From NCBI GenBank assembly GCA_963795435.1, contig CAWCHV010000007.1, forward strand, positions 2,418,001 through 2,482,000: a DNA stretch of 64,000 nt, in the 5' to 3' direction. Below the pieces are notes generated by a model. The model saw only the letters and a list, made by a program, of their open reading frames with translations, made no database searches and was not told the DNA's origin. Every line of letters begins with the position of its first letter. Positions within the stretch are counted from its first letter, which is position 1. Source of the stretch: JAFKFI01 sp963795435. Lineage in GTDB: Bacteria > Pseudomonadota > Alphaproteobacteria > Acetobacterales > Acetobacteraceae. This document shows positions 1 to 9,137 of this stretch, in pieces. The position numbers were made by a program, and so were the translations under genes.

Positions 1-145
1 CGGATTTGGCCACCCAGTATGTCCCGCCGCCTTCCATCGGCATCGCCTCGAAGCTCCAGCCGATCGTGCGGGCGTAGAACGCCTTGGCGCGCTCGGCGTC
101 GTGCGTGTTCAATTCGTTCCAGTGGAAACTGCCGTGTGAGGTCAT
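1..145 (-). CDS. VOC-family (glyoxalase/bleomycin-resistance-like) protein, N-terminal part only
   Basis: The gene runs off the left edge; only the first 48 residues are visible, from the ATG at 145. They contain the phrase WNELNTHDAERAKAFYARTI followed by GWSFE, the typical first beta-alpha unit of a vicinal-oxygen-chelate domain. In this family the fold binds a metal or a small ligand, and the substrate cannot be told from this fragment. A GGGGA-like ribosome site lies just upstream. It is the next gene downstream of the ArsR/SRPBCC pair on the same strand, 27 bases after the SRPBCC stop. Small VOC, SRPBCC and ArsR genes commonly travel together, so the three may form one unit. Confidence 0.75.
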   Translation of the reverse strand, partial: MTSHGSFHWNELNTHDAERAKAFYARTIGWSFEAMPMEGGGTYWVAKS

Positions 146-172
146 GGTGATCTCCCCGTGGTCGTCGGTTCG

Positions 173-601
173 TCAGTCAAGGTATCTTTCGAGCTTGTCG
201 AGCGCGCCGCTCCAGCCATCGCGATGGCGGTCGCGGGTGGGCTCGTCGAAGAACCGTTCATGAGTCAAGGTCAGCACCGTGCCGTCGCCGTCGGGCCTGA
301 GCGCCACCGTCACCAGCGACTCGCGTTCCGGCGTGCTGCGCCACGCCCAGGTGAACACCAGCTTCTCGTTGGGCACGATCTCGCGATACACGCCGCGGGC
401 TTCGTGCTCCTCGCCGTCGGCAGTGCGCGCCACCTTGAGAAACTTGCCGCCGACCCGCAAATCCGTCTCGGCACGAATCGTCTCGGCGCCCGCCGGTCCC
501 CACCAGCGCATTATCTGCCGCGGGTCGGTCCAGGCCGCGAAGACTTTCGCGGGCGAGGCGCGGAGCCGGCGTCGGATGGTGAGGCTCGGTTCGGCGAGCA
601 T
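173..601 (-). CDS. SRPBCC (AHSA1-type) domain protein
   Basis: A 142-residue protein consisting of a single START-like/AHSA1 domain. It opens with PSLTIRRRLRASPAKVFAAW, the usual first strand and helix, has WWGP near residue 33, and ends in the long C-terminal helix WSGALDKLERYLD. Members bind hydrophobic ligands or act as Hsp90-activator-like folds; no substrate can be assigned. The gene overlaps the 3' end of the upstream ArsR-type gene by 91 bases in another frame and shares its strand, an arrangement typical of ArsR-SRPBCC pairs that are co-transcribed. The ATG at 601 is chosen because the conserved domain starts immediately after it. Confidence 0.85.
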   Translation of the reverse strand: MLAEPSLTIRRRLRASPAKVFAAWTDPRQIMRWWGPAGAETIRAETDLRVGGKFLKVARTADGEEHEARGVYREIVPNEKLVFTWAWRSTPERESLVTVALRPDGDGTVLTLTHERFFDEPTRDRHRDGWSGALDKLERYLD

Positions 602-933
602 GGTTCATCCTCCTCCACGAAGGCGGCCAGGCGATCGAGTTGCTCCGACCAGAAACGCTGATAGCGGTTCAGCCAGTCCACGGCCGCACGCATCGGCGCC
701 GCGCGCAGCCGGCACGTCACGATGCGGCCGGTCTTGCTGCGCGAGATGAGCCCGGCATCCGACAGCACGTCGAGATGCTTCATGATCGCCGGCAGCGACA
801 CCGGGAACGGCCGCGCCAGCTCGCTGACCGAGCAGGCCTCCCCCTCGCCGAGCTGCGCGAGCAGCGCGCGCCGGGTCGGATCGGCAAGCGCGGCGAAGGT
901 GCGGTCGAGCGGCGGGTCTTCATACTTAACCAT
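511..933 (-). CDS. ArsR-family winged-helix transcriptional regulator
   Basis: A 140-residue protein with a winged helix-turn-helix at about residues 8-85: FAALADPTRRALLAQL, then SVSELARPFPVSLPAIMKHL, then DAGLISRSKTGR. This is the metal-independent ArsR subgroup that is usually paired with SRPBCC genes; no CxC metal-binding motif is present. The ATG at 933 begins MVKYEDPPLD directly before the domain. The C-terminus is odd: homologues usually stop near the EEDEP segment, but here the frame continues about 25 residues into the SRPBCC coding sequence with low-complexity residues. It probably represses its own operon; no operator was identified. Confidence 0.85.
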   Translation of the reverse strand: MVKYEDPPLDRTFAALADPTRRALLAQLGEGEACSVSELARPFPVSLPAIMKHLDVLSDAGLISRSKTGRIVTCRLRAAPMRAAVDWLNRYQRFWSEQLDRLAAFVEEDEPCSPNRASPSDAGSAPRPRKSSRPGPTRGR

Positions 934-1001
934 CGGGATAAGTATTGCGCCGAGGCGGGGGCTGCTGTCAACCTTTCCTGCGAGCGGCCGTCGCGTGTCG
1001 C

Positions 1002-1697
1002 TCAGTCCGCCGTCGGGTCGGTTGCCCTGGCCCGGATCAGCAACTGGAAATCCAGCAGATGGCCGGGCAGAACCGCCCCCAACGCCCTCATGCCGTACCA
1101 GCGCGCGTCGGACGACAATCGCCACATCCACTGCGGCGGCGGCCTCACCCGGCCGATTTTGTCGGCGACGAGACCGGAACACGTCATCAGCTCGATCGCC
1201 GTGCGTCGGCTGAAGAATTGTAGATGCGTGCGGTCGAGCAGTCCGTCCTCGGCGTACTCCCAGCGTCCTCGCGTGAGCAGCGGCAGTGCCACCGAGTAGT
1301 GGCCGATGTTCGGCAGCGAGACCAGGATGCAGCCGCCCGGCGCCAGGATCGCGTGCAGCCGCCGCACCGCCGACCACGGATCGGCGAGATGCTCGAGCAC
1401 GTCGAGCGCGACGATGAAGTCGAAGCGGCCGGGCGGGAGGTCCATCGACTCCACGTTGCCGGTGATAACCTCGTCGAAGACTGCAGCCGCGCGCGCGGCC
1501 GCTTCGGGCATGAGTTCCACGCCGACCGCGCGCGTCACGTGCCGGCGGTCGCGCAGCCATCTCATCGTAGCACCCGCGCCGCATCCGATCTCCAGCACGC
1601 GATCCGCGCGATCGGGCAGCAGCGGCTCGATCTCGGTGCGGGGATTGTCGAAATAGCTGTCGCGCTTATCCGCGTACATGGCGTGCTCGGTGGTCAT
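1002..1697 (-). CDS. class I SAM-dependent methyltransferase
   Basis: A 231-residue methyltransferase. Motif I is VLEIGCGAGATMRWL (about residues 34-48), the acidic end of strand 2 is GVELMPEA, and motif IV is FDFIVALDVLEHLADPWSAV, followed by LAPGGCILVSLPN. This pattern is typical of methyltransferase types 11/12/23 that act on glycans, lipids or small metabolites; the substrate is unknown. It lies 13 bases downstream of the radical SAM gene on the same strand, so the two are probably one operon and may modify the same product. Confidence 0.85.
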   Translation of the reverse strand: MTTEHAMYADKRDSYFDNPRTEIEPLLPDRADRVLEIGCGAGATMRWLRDRRHVTRAVGVELMPEAAARAAAVFDEVITGNVESMDLPPGRFDFIVALDVLEHLADPWSAVRRLHAILAPGGCILVSLPNIGHYSVALPLLTRGRWEYAEDGLLDRTHLQFFSRRTAIELMTCSGLVADKIGRVRPPPQWMWRLSSDARWYGMRALGAVLPGHLLDFQLLIRARATDPTAD

Positions 1698-1710
1698 CGC
1701 CCCGGCTCCG

Positions 1711-3327
1711 TTACGCCGCGCTCTGCGCCCGCGCCGGCGAGCGGGTCAGCGCGGGCGGCGCGTAGGGCAGCAGCCAGTCGGCGAGCGCGCCACTCCCGTC
1801 TGTCACCGGCAGCGGGTCGAAATACTTACGCCGGTCCGCCTCGGTGATGTCCGCCGGGAAATCCTCGTATTGCGGATCGAGGATGTCGGTGCCGCCCATA
1901 TATGTCCGCTTGCGGTCCTTGGCGTGCTTGCGGCCGAGACGCGCGAGGCGCGAGCGGTTCTCCCAGAACAGATAGAGCGACGCCGGATCGCGCCAGCCGT
2001 GCCGCAGCAGGTGGCGCACGAAGCGGGAGAACAGATTCCGCCGGCTCATGTAGAGATGCGGCGCGCCAAAGATGCGGGCGGCAAACTGGCCGAGCGCCTC
2101 GGGACTGTCGCGCGTGTTGCGGTAGGCGATGCAGCGCCCGTCGAGGTCGCGCAGCCGGAGATTGGGCAGCAGCTCGCCGGCGCGCGCGGCGTCCCAGAAC
2201 AGCTTGGTCCCGGCGAGCGGCGCGACGAAGGCGAGAAAATAGGGGTGATGCAGCAGCGCGGAGTTCAGCACCCCGCGCAGCTCCGCCTCCATCTCGGCGA
2301 TGGTGCTCATACGTGGGTCGAACAGATAGCCGTAGGTGATCATCATGCCGAGCGACTCGGCGTAAGCGATGTCCTCGGCGACGTTGCGCTCGCCGCGCTG
2401 CTCGTTCTGCCGCTTGTTGTGCGCCGCGATGAATTTCGGATCGAACGATTCGATCCCGGTGAAAAGCCCACGACATTTCGACCTGGCCATCAGCTTGATG
2501 ACCTCGCGGTTGCGGAGCAGATCTTGCGTCACCAGGGCGCCCCACATCCGCACGCGTTTGTGCGATTTCAGGTAGCGACAGATCTCGCGCAGATGCGGCA
2601 GGTTATTGGAGAAGTTGTTGTCGATGAACCACACCATGGGCCATAGCCGTCGCAGGCTGAAACGCGGGCTGCTGTCGATCGAATCCTCGATATTCCGGGC
2701 AATGTCGGAGCCCGGATAGATCGCATGCCGTGCCCGCTCCGCCGGTATCGAGCAGAAGTCGCATTTGAAATTGCAGCCGCGCGACGCCTCGATATAGTGC
2801 AGCGGGATATGGATGCCGTGCTCGGCGAACAGGGAATGGTCGACCGTGTAGCTCGCGATGTTGCCCTGCGCCGAGCGATAGACGCCGCCCAGCGCCCGCA
2901 TCTCGTGGTCGCGCATCACCTGCCGGATCGCCTCCACTCCACCGGTGCAGATTGCGTCGAAATATTGCAGCGCGAAGTCCGGGAACAGTGTGCAGAAGCT
3001 GCCTCCCGCCACCACCTTAGCGCCCACGCGCCTGAACATGTAGGCAAGCTGGCGCATCCGATCGAAATCCATCAGCAAGCCAGTGAGGATCACCAGCTCG
3101 AACTCGCCCGGCGCGACGGACGCCGTGTCGTACGGCCCGTGCCACATGTCGTGATACAGCGTCACCGCGTAGCGCGAGCGGTCGATCAGCGAGGCGACGT
3201 GCAGGCCGGCCATTGGCTGCAGGTAGTCCCGGTCCTGCTTGCGGGCGCGGTCCTCGTGCAGGTGCGCGCAGAGGATCAGGATGCGCGGCCGTCCGGCGGT
3301 CGGCTCAGCGGATAAGGCTCGCGACAT
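1711..3327 (-). CDS. B12-binding-domain-like radical SAM protein
   Basis: A 538-residue radical SAM protein. The N-terminal region (about 14-150) looks like the Rossmann-type cobalamin-binding domain of B12-dependent members, with RILILCAHLHEDRA and VVAGGSFCTLFPD. The cluster motif is at C185, C189 and C192 in SRGCNFKCDFCS, which would bind the 4Fe-4S cluster that cleaves S-adenosylmethionine. FIDNNF and GIESFD match the later strands of the radical SAM barrel. The residues that bind cobalamin from below are not obvious, so cobalamin use is uncertain. The reaction is unknown; B12-radical SAM enzymes often methylate or rearrange lipids, peptides or tetrapyrroles. It is followed by a methyltransferase gene in the same direction. 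Confidence 0.85.
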   Translation of the reverse strand: MSRALSAEPTAGRPRILILCAHLHEDRARKQDRDYLQPMAGLHVASLIDRSRYAVTLYHDMWHGPYDTASVAPGEFELVILTGLLMDFDRMRQLAYMFRRVGAKVVAGGSFCTLFPDFALQYFDAICTGGVEAIRQVMRDHEMRALGGVYRSAQGNIASYTVDHSLFAEHGIHIPLHYIEASRGCNFKCDFCSIPAERARHAIYPGSDIARNIEDSIDSSPRFSLRRLWPMVWFIDNNFSNNLPHLREICRYLKSHKRVRMWGALVTQDLLRNREVIKLMARSKCRGLFTGIESFDPKFIAAHNKRQNEQRGERNVAEDIAYAESLGMMITYGYLFDPRMSTIAEMEAELRGVLNSALLHHPYFLAFVAPLAGTKLFWDAARAGELLPNLRLRDLDGRCIAYRNTRDSPEALGQFAARIFGAPHLYMSRRNLFSRFVRHLLRHGWRDPASLYLFWENRSRLARLGRKHAKDRKRTYMGGTDILDPQYEDFPADITEADRRKYFDPLPVTDGSGALADWLLPYAPPALTRSPARAQSAA

Positions 3328-3380
3328 TGGTTTCGGACACCCCCATTCCGTCTCAATAACGGGTTACCCACGCCGATCCG

Positions 3381-6300
3381 TCAAGCGAGGTCTTGCGCCA
3401 TGCGCGCGGCGCAGCGCAGGTCGGGCGTGTCCAGCCCCTCGCGGAACCAGTTCAGCAACGGCTCGACCAGCGCCAGGCCCTCCCGCCGCTCGCCGCGTCG
3501 CGCGCGCAGCGCCGCGAGACCCATCGCGCCCCGCAGCTCCCACGACCGCGCACCCTGTGCGCGCGCCACACGGAGACCCGTTTCGTACGCGATGACCGCG
3601 CCGTCGTCAGCACCCGCGGCGGCGAGAAGGTCGCCCTTGAGGCGCCACAGATCGGCCTCGACCCAGCGCTCGTTCATCGACGCGACCTCGTCCAGCGCCT
3701 CGGCGATCGTCGTCAGCCCCTCGTCGAAGCGGCCCATCCGGAGCTGGGCGTCGGCGATGACGGCAAGATGGTGCGGCCCGATCAGCCGTCCGCCGGTGGC
3801 GTGCCATCGCGCCATCCCGGCGCGGTTCTGCGCCACCGCCTCCTCCCAGCGCCCGATTTCGACCAGGGCCGCCGACTCGAAGAGCGGCACCAGGACCGTG
3901 TGAACAAACGGAATGCTCTGCTCGCGGGCGATCCGCGCCGCTTCGCTGGTGCGCGCCCGCAACGCGGCCGGATCGCGCCGGAAGGCGTGCACCGCCGAGC
4001 CCACGGTGAGCGCGAAGCACAGGTTGAACGGATGCTCCAGCCGCCGCGCATGGTGGTCCTGCTCCGCCGCCGCCTCGGCGCCGAGATCAGGGAAACCCTC
4101 GATCCACAGCCGGTACAACTCCCACGTCATCGTCGTGGTCTTCACGTCCGACGCGATGATCGCGACATAGTGCCGGTCGCGCTCGAAATCGTACCCGGCC
4201 AGCTTCTTCGCGTGCTCCCCCGCGGCGGCGAACTCGCCCCGCCAGAAATGCGACGAGGCGGCGGCGTAGGCCGCATTGAGCACCAGCAGCGGATCGTTCT
4301 TCCCCGCCGCCGCCGTCTGCATCTCCTTGACCAGCTCCGAAGAGGCGCGATCGTTGCCGCGCGTCGCATGGTATTGCCACAGCACACGCAGCACGTTGGG
4401 CAGCCGCGCCGTCTCGCCGAGCGAGTGACACAGCGCGTGCGCCGGCGTCAGCACCGTTTCGACTTCCGCCGCCGCCCAGCCCTTCAGCGCCATGTAGGTG
4501 CTGCCGAGGGCGGCGCGCAAATCGAGCTCGTGGCGGTCCCGCGCCGGCGAGGGCGGCAGGCTGGCGACCGCGTTGAGCCCTTGCGTGAGATGCTCGACTG
4601 CCTCGCGCAGCGCCGAGCGTTGCCGCGCCTTCTCGCCCGCGCGCAACCAGCAGATGATCGCTTGCACGATCAGTCCGGCGGCCTCGTAGTGCTGCGCCAG
4701 CAGCTCGGGCTGCGCGTCGCGCATGTCGGGGAACAGCCGCTCGAACGCGCCCACAATGCGGCCGTGTAGCTGCACTCGGTCGCGCCGCAGCAGGCTGGCA
4801 TACGCAACGTCCTGCACCAGCGCGTGACGGAACGTGTATACAGCGTCGGGCAGCTCGCGCTCGCGCAGCACCAGCTCGGCGTCTGACAGCCGGGAGAGCG
4901 CGGTGTTCAGCTCGCCCTCCGGCATGTCCGCCACGGCCGAGAGCTGGCGGAAGGAGAAGCTGCGGCCGATCGCGGCGCCGATCTGCGCCACCGCCTTCAC
5001 GTTGCCCAGCCGGTCGAGCCGCGCCATCAGCGAATCGTGCAGTGTGGAGGGAATGTTCAAACGGGAGAAGCTGCCCTCCAGCGCGTAGCCCGACGCTTCC
5101 TCGCGCAGCAGGCCCGATTCCAGCGTGGCTTTGGTCAGCTCCTCGACGAACAGTGGTACGCCGTCGGTGCGGCTGAGGATGAGCTCGGTCACTTCGGCCG
5201 GCAGCGACTTGCCGCCGACCACGTTGCGGATCAGCGCCGCGTTCTCGGCCCGGCCGAGCCGGCCCACCGGCAGCAGCGTGACGTGCGGCCGGCGCGTGGC
5301 ATCCGGGCCCGCCCAGCCCGGCATGAACTCCGCGCGCGACGTCGCGACCACCAGCATTGGCGCGCTCCGCGCCCGCTCCGCCAACAGGCCGAGCAGCTCG
5401 ATCGACGTCGGGTCGGCCCAATGCAAATCCTCGCACAGCAGCAGCGCGGGGCCGTGTCCGGCCGGGGCCACGATGAGCTCGAGCACGCATTCCAGCGCGA
5501 TCTCCTTGCGCCGCTGCGGGCTGATCGAGGTGGGCGCGACGAGCGCCGCGCCGGGGATCGACAGCAGCTCGCCGAGCAACGGCACCGCCCGCGCTGGGTC
5601 CGCCACCCGGTCGCCGACCCAACTCCTGAGCTTGGCGAGCTGCGCCGGCGGCGGCTCCCCCACCTCCAGCCCGGCATCCGTCCTGAGCCCGTGGACGAAT
5701 GGGTCGAGCGGGCTGTTCCGCCCGCTCGGCGCGCAGGAGTAGGTCGCGGTGTGCGCCGCCTCCTGGCACAACGCGATACGCAGCGCCTCGACGATGCGGG
5801 ACTTGCCGATGCCCGGCTCCCCGGTCAGCAGCACGACCTGCCCGGCGCCGCTCGCCGCCTGCCGCCAGCGCGCGAGCAGCAGCCCCATCTCCGCCTCGCG
5901 CCCGACCAACGGCAGGCTCGGAGTGGCCCGCAGCGCCTCGAAGCGGTTGCGGATCGCCCGGGGCCGAAGCACCTGCCAGACCTGCACGTCGTCCGCGAAC
6001 CCCTTGAGCGTGGTGCGGCCGAGGTCGCGGTCCTCGAACAGCGAGCCCACCAGCCGGCGCGTCGCATCGGCGATCAGCACCGTGTCCGGCTCCGCGATCG
6101 ACTGCAGCCGAGCCGCGAGGTTGGGGGCCTCGCCGATCACGTCCGGGCGCTGCGTGGCCTGGGCCGAGACGAACTCGCCGATCACCACGGTCCCGGTGGC
6201 GATGCCGACGCGCACCTGCATGGCAGCGTCGGGCACGCGCAGCGCCGCAACCAACTCGACAATCGCCAAGCCCGCCCGCACCGCCCGCTCCGCGTCGTCC

Positions 6301-6731
6301 TCCTGCGCCAGCGGGTATCCGAAGAAGATCAGGATGCCGTCGCCGAGATGCCGCGCCACGAAGCCGTCGAACTGCGCCACGATCTCGTCGACGCAGGACT
6401 GGTACGCGATGATCGCCTCGTGCAGGTCCTCGAGGTCGAGCCGGGTGGACAGCGCCGTGGAGCCCACCAGGTCGCAGAACATCACGGTGAGCTGCCGCCG
6501 TTCGACGGTGGGCGGCGCCGATGGGGGAAGCGGCGGAGGCGGAGGGGCCGGCCGCCGGGCAACGTCCACCGGCGGACGATCGGAGAGCTTGGCGCCGCAA
6601 TCGCCGCAGAACTGGGCCGAACGCGGGTTCTGCACGCCGCAGGAATCACAGGTCGTCAGGACCGCGGTGCCGCAGCGCGTGCAGAACGCCTTCCGCTCGC
6701 CCAGCCCGGCGCCGCAGTTCGGACAGTCCAT
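3381..6731 (-). CDS. class III adenylate/guanylate cyclase domain fused to AAA ATPase and TPR-like repeats, with zinc ribbons
   Basis: A multidomain regulator of about 1116 residues. It starts with two CxxC zinc ribbons (MDCPNCG, FCTRCG, CDSCG, FCGDCG) and a proline-rich linker. A class III cyclase domain follows, with metal-binding aspartates in VMFCDLVGSTAL (about D87) and HLGDGILIFFG (about D131). Next comes a STAND-like ATPase with Walker A GEPGIGKS (about 304-311) and Walker B LLLCEDLHWAD, then a long alpha-helical TPR-like half. Such proteins are common in alphaproteobacteria and actinobacteria. The ATG at 6731 is preferred because the first zinc ribbon begins there; the frame extends upstream to a TTG at 6770. 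No partner or signal is evident nearby. Confidence 0.85.
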   Translation of the reverse strand: MDCPNCGAGLGERKAFCTRCGTAVLTTCDSCGVQNPRSAQFCGDCGAKLSDRPPVDVARRPAPPPPPLPPSAPPTVERRQLTVMFCDLVGSTALSTRLDLEDLHEAIIAYQSCVDEIVAQFDGFVARHLGDGILIFFGYPLAQEDDAERAVRAGLAIVELVAALRVPDAAMQVRVGIATGTVVIGEFVSAQATQRPDVIGEAPNLAARLQSIAEPDTVLIADATRRLVGSLFEDRDLGRTTLKGFADDVQVWQVLRPRAIRNRFEALRATPSLPLVGREAEMGLLLARWRQAASGAGQVVLLTGEPGIGKSRIVEALRIALCQEAAHTATYSCAPSGRNSPLDPFVHGLRTDAGLEVGEPPPAQLAKLRSWVGDRVADPARAVPLLGELLSIPGAALVAPTSISPQRRKEIALECVLELIVAPAGHGPALLLCEDLHWADPTSIELLGLLAERARSAPMLVVATSRAEFMPGWAGPDATRRPHVTLLPVGRLGRAENAALIRNVVGGKSLPAEVTELILSRTDGVPLFVEELTKATLESGLLREEASGYALEGSFSRLNIPSTLHDSLMARLDRLGNVKAVAQIGAAIGRSFSFRQLSAVADMPEGELNTALSRLSDAELVLRERELPDAVYTFRHALVQDVAYASLLRRDRVQLHGRIVGAFERLFPDMRDAQPELLAQHYEAAGLIVQAIICWLRAGEKARQRSALREAVEHLTQGLNAVASLPPSPARDRHELDLRAALGSTYMALKGWAAAEVETVLTPAHALCHSLGETARLPNVLRVLWQYHATRGNDRASSELVKEMQTAAAGKNDPLLVLNAAYAAASSHFWRGEFAAAGEHAKKLAGYDFERDRHYVAIIASDVKTTTMTWELYRLWIEGFPDLGAEAAAEQDHHARRLEHPFNLCFALTVGSAVHAFRRDPAALRARTSEAARIAREQSIPFVHTVLVPLFESAALVEIGRWEEAVAQNRAGMARWHATGGRLIGPHHLAVIADAQLRMGRFDEGLTTIAEALDEVASMNERWVEADLWRLKGDLLAAAGADDGAVIAYETGLRVARAQGARSWELRGAMGLAALRARRGERREGLALVEPLLNWFREGLDTPDLRCAARMAQDLA

Positions 6732-6836
6732 CTCCCGACCCGCCCCAATATTGGTCGTTGGCCCCAGCAAAGCGCTCCTCGAGGGGCGCGTCTATACCGG
6801 ATTTCACCAAATCGTCGGGCTGGCAACGCCGGATGC

Positions 6837-7985
6837 TTACGAGAGCCTGGCCCGCAGCCCATCCCGCAACCGCTGCATCGCCCGCACCATCCGCTCCGGC
6901 CGCTGGGCGAAGCACACTCTAAGATGCCCCTCGCCCGCCGCGCCGAACGCGCTGCCGGGCGCCACCGCGACGCCATGGTCCGTCACCAGCTTGCGCGCCA
7001 ATGCCATGCTGTCAGACACCCCGTCCACCCCGAGGAAGGCGTAGAACGCCCCGTCCGGCGCCACGTAACGCACTCCGTTCAGTCCGGCGAGCGCCTCGCC
7101 CGCCATCACCCGCCCGCGCGCGCAATGGCCGAGAAACGCCTGGGTGAACGCGGTATCGGCCAGCGCCGCCGCGCCGGCGTGCTGGGTGTAGGGCGCGACC
7201 CCCGAATGCGTCACCTCAACGATGTCGCTCACCGTGTCCCGCGCCCCCTCCGGCACCACCATCCAGCCGAGCCGCCAGCCGGTCATCGCCCAGGTCTTGC
7301 TGAAGCTGTTGCACACGATCACCTTGTCGTCGGGCTCGGCGACGTCGAGCAGCGAGGGGGCGGCCGCGGCGCCGTCGTAGACTAGGCGCGAATACACCTC
7401 GTCGGAGATCAGCCACACGCAATATCGTCGGCAGAGATCGAGAATGGCGGACAGCTCGGCGCGGCTCGCGGTCCAGCCGGTCGGATTGTTGGGCGAGTTG
7501 AGCACGAAGGCGCGCGCGCCACGCAGCCTGTCCCCGAGCTTGTCGAGGTCGAGCCGGAAGCGTCCCTCGGGCGTGGCGTCGAGTGCCAACTCGTCCACCA
7601 CCGCGCCGCGCAGCCTCGCAGCGTTGCCGATGTTGGGCCAGGACGGCGAATGGAGCACCACGCGCCCGCCCGTCCGCACCGTCGCCGCCAGCGCGATGGC
7701 CACCGCCGCCATGCCCGACGCGGTGATCTGGATGCGCTGCTCGCTCACCGGCTTGGCGTGCAGCTCGCTCAAATAGCGGGCCAGCGCGTCGCGCAGCGGC
7801 GGGGCACCGCGCACGTCGGGATAGGTGGTCGCCCCGCCGTCGAGCGCCGTCACCAGCGCGTCGCGGGCCGAGGCCGGGCTCGGGTGGTCCGATTCGCCGA
7901 AGCACAGGAACTCCACGTCCGGCAGCCCGAGGGCCAGCCGGCTGATCTCGACGATACGCGAGGCGGGAATGCTGACGAGGTCCAT
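6837..7985 (-). CDS. class I/II PLP-dependent aminotransferase
   Basis: A 382-residue fold-type I aminotransferase. It has the N-terminal LALGLPDVEFLCFGESDHPS, the substrate-binding SPNNPTG (about 164-170), the DEVYSRLVYDG strand, and the cofactor lysine K230 in NSFSKTWAMTGWRLG. The arginine in HLRVCFAQ near the C-terminus would bind the substrate carboxylate. The family includes aspartate, aromatic and alanine aminotransferases; the exact substrate cannot be read from the sequence. The ATG at 7985 gives the standard family length; the frame is open further upstream, but that extension is antisense to surE. It diverges from surE, with 115 bases between the starts. Confidence 0.88.
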   Translation of the reverse strand: MDLVSIPASRIVEISRLALGLPDVEFLCFGESDHPSPASARDALVTALDGGATTYPDVRGAPPLRDALARYLSELHAKPVSEQRIQITASGMAAVAIALAATVRTGGRVVLHSPSWPNIGNAARLRGAVVDELALDATPEGRFRLDLDKLGDRLRGARAFVLNSPNNPTGWTASRAELSAILDLCRRYCVWLISDEVYSRLVYDGAAAAPSLLDVAEPDDKVIVCNSFSKTWAMTGWRLGWMVVPEGARDTVSDIVEVTHSGVAPYTQHAGAAALADTAFTQAFLGHCARGRVMAGEALAGLNGVRYVAPDGAFYAFLGVDGVSDSMALARKLVTDHGVAVAPGSAFGAAGEGHLRVCFAQRPERMVRAMQRLRDGLRARLS

Positions 7986-8100
7986 CACCCGTATGTAGAT
8001 GCGCCCCACCCCCCGCCCAACCCTTTTCGACCCGCCCTGGACGCGACCGGCGCGAGACGCCAAACAGGGCGGACCCTCTGACCGCACCGGGAGCGACTTC

Positions 8101-8874
8101 GTGCTGGACCGCATCATGCTGACCAACGACGACGGGATCGACGCGCCGGGCCTCGCCGTCCTCGAGCACATCGCCGCCGAGCTCGCGCGCGAGGTCTGGG
8201 TGGTCGCCCCCGAGCACGACCAGAGCGGCGTCTCACACGCCGTGAGCCTGCACCAGCCGGTGCGTGTCACCGAACGCGGCCCGCGCCGCTTCGGCATCAC
8301 CGGCACGCCGGGGGATTGCGCGGTGATGGGCGTCTGCCATCTGATGCGCGACGCGCCGCCGCAACTGATCCTCTCGGGCGTCAACCGCGGGGCCAATCTC
8401 GGCATGGAGACGGTGTTCTCCGGCACCGTCGGCGGCGCCATGACCGGCTTGATGCTCGGCATTCCGTCGGTCGCGCTCAGCCAGGCCTGGACCGACCGCG
8501 CAAACGTGCCGTGGGAAACCGCGCGCAGCCTCGGCGCCTCCGTGGTGCGCCGGATGCTGGCGATCGGCTGGAGCGCCGACACCTGCCTCAACGTCAACTT
8601 CCCCGACCGCTCGGCTGCCGACGCCGGCGAGCCGACCCTCTGCCGCCAGGGCGTTGGCATGATCCGCGGCATGGACGTCGAGACCCGCACCGACCCGCGC
8701 GGGCTCATCTACCACTGGATCAACTTCCGCCGCGGCCCGCGCGAGCAGGGCCCCGAGAGCGACATCGACACGCTGCGTGCCGGCCGCATCGCCGTAACTC
8801 CGATCCGCTACGACCGCACGGACGAACGCGCATTCGAGGCGCTGGCCGAACATTTGCCCCGCCTCCACGACTAA
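8101..8874 (+). CDS. surE: 5'/3'-nucleotidase SurE (survival protein)
   Basis: A 257-residue SurE-type metal-dependent nucleotidase that hydrolyses nucleoside monophosphates. The N-terminal metal site is LTNDDGIDAPG, SHAVSLH follows, GTPGDCAVMG matches the family GTPADCV loop, and SGVNRGANLG with FSGTVGGAM completes the active site. The GTG at 8101 is chosen because it lies a few residues before the conserved motif and is preceded by GGGAG about seven bases upstream; the frame is open further upstream but with no homologous sequence. In many proteobacteria surE lies beside pcm and nlpD; here it stands alone, divergent from an aminotransferase gene. Confidence 0.93.
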   Translation: MLDRIMLTNDDGIDAPGLAVLEHIAAELAREVWVVAPEHDQSGVSHAVSLHQPVRVTERGPRRFGITGTPGDCAVMGVCHLMRDAPPQLILSGVNRGANLGMETVFSGTVGGAMTGLMLGIPSVALSQAWTDRANVPWETARSLGASVVRRMLAIGWSADTCLNVNFPDRSAADAGEPTLCRQGVGMIRGMDVETRTDPRGLIYHWINFRRGPREQGPESDIDTLRAGRIAVTPIRYDRTDERAFEALAEHLPRLHD

Positions 8875-9137
8875 GGCCGTGCCGATCCAAGTTGGACGTT
8901 TTTCCCATCGCGAGGAGCGCCTGCGACGAAGCAGGCGGCCGCGCCACTCATGGGCGGCGGGATGGACTGTCCGCGCTCGCGGGCTTTGGGATCAAACCGG
9001 TCGCATAGCAATTCGGGCGAAGTCGTATCTGCCCCGAGGCTTCGACGCCGGGTCTTGAAGCTGAGATGACCGGTCATATCTGTGCGGCGTCCGGAGGCGA
9101 TCCCGCCCTCCGCCTGGTTTCGTGGGAGTTCTCCCCA

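Noticed and set aside
5037..7385. A 782-codon open frame on the plus strand
   Set aside because: It is antisense to the cyclase-ATPase gene and part of the aminotransferase gene, rich in arginine, histidine and alanine, with no domain pattern; it is a by-product of high GC content.
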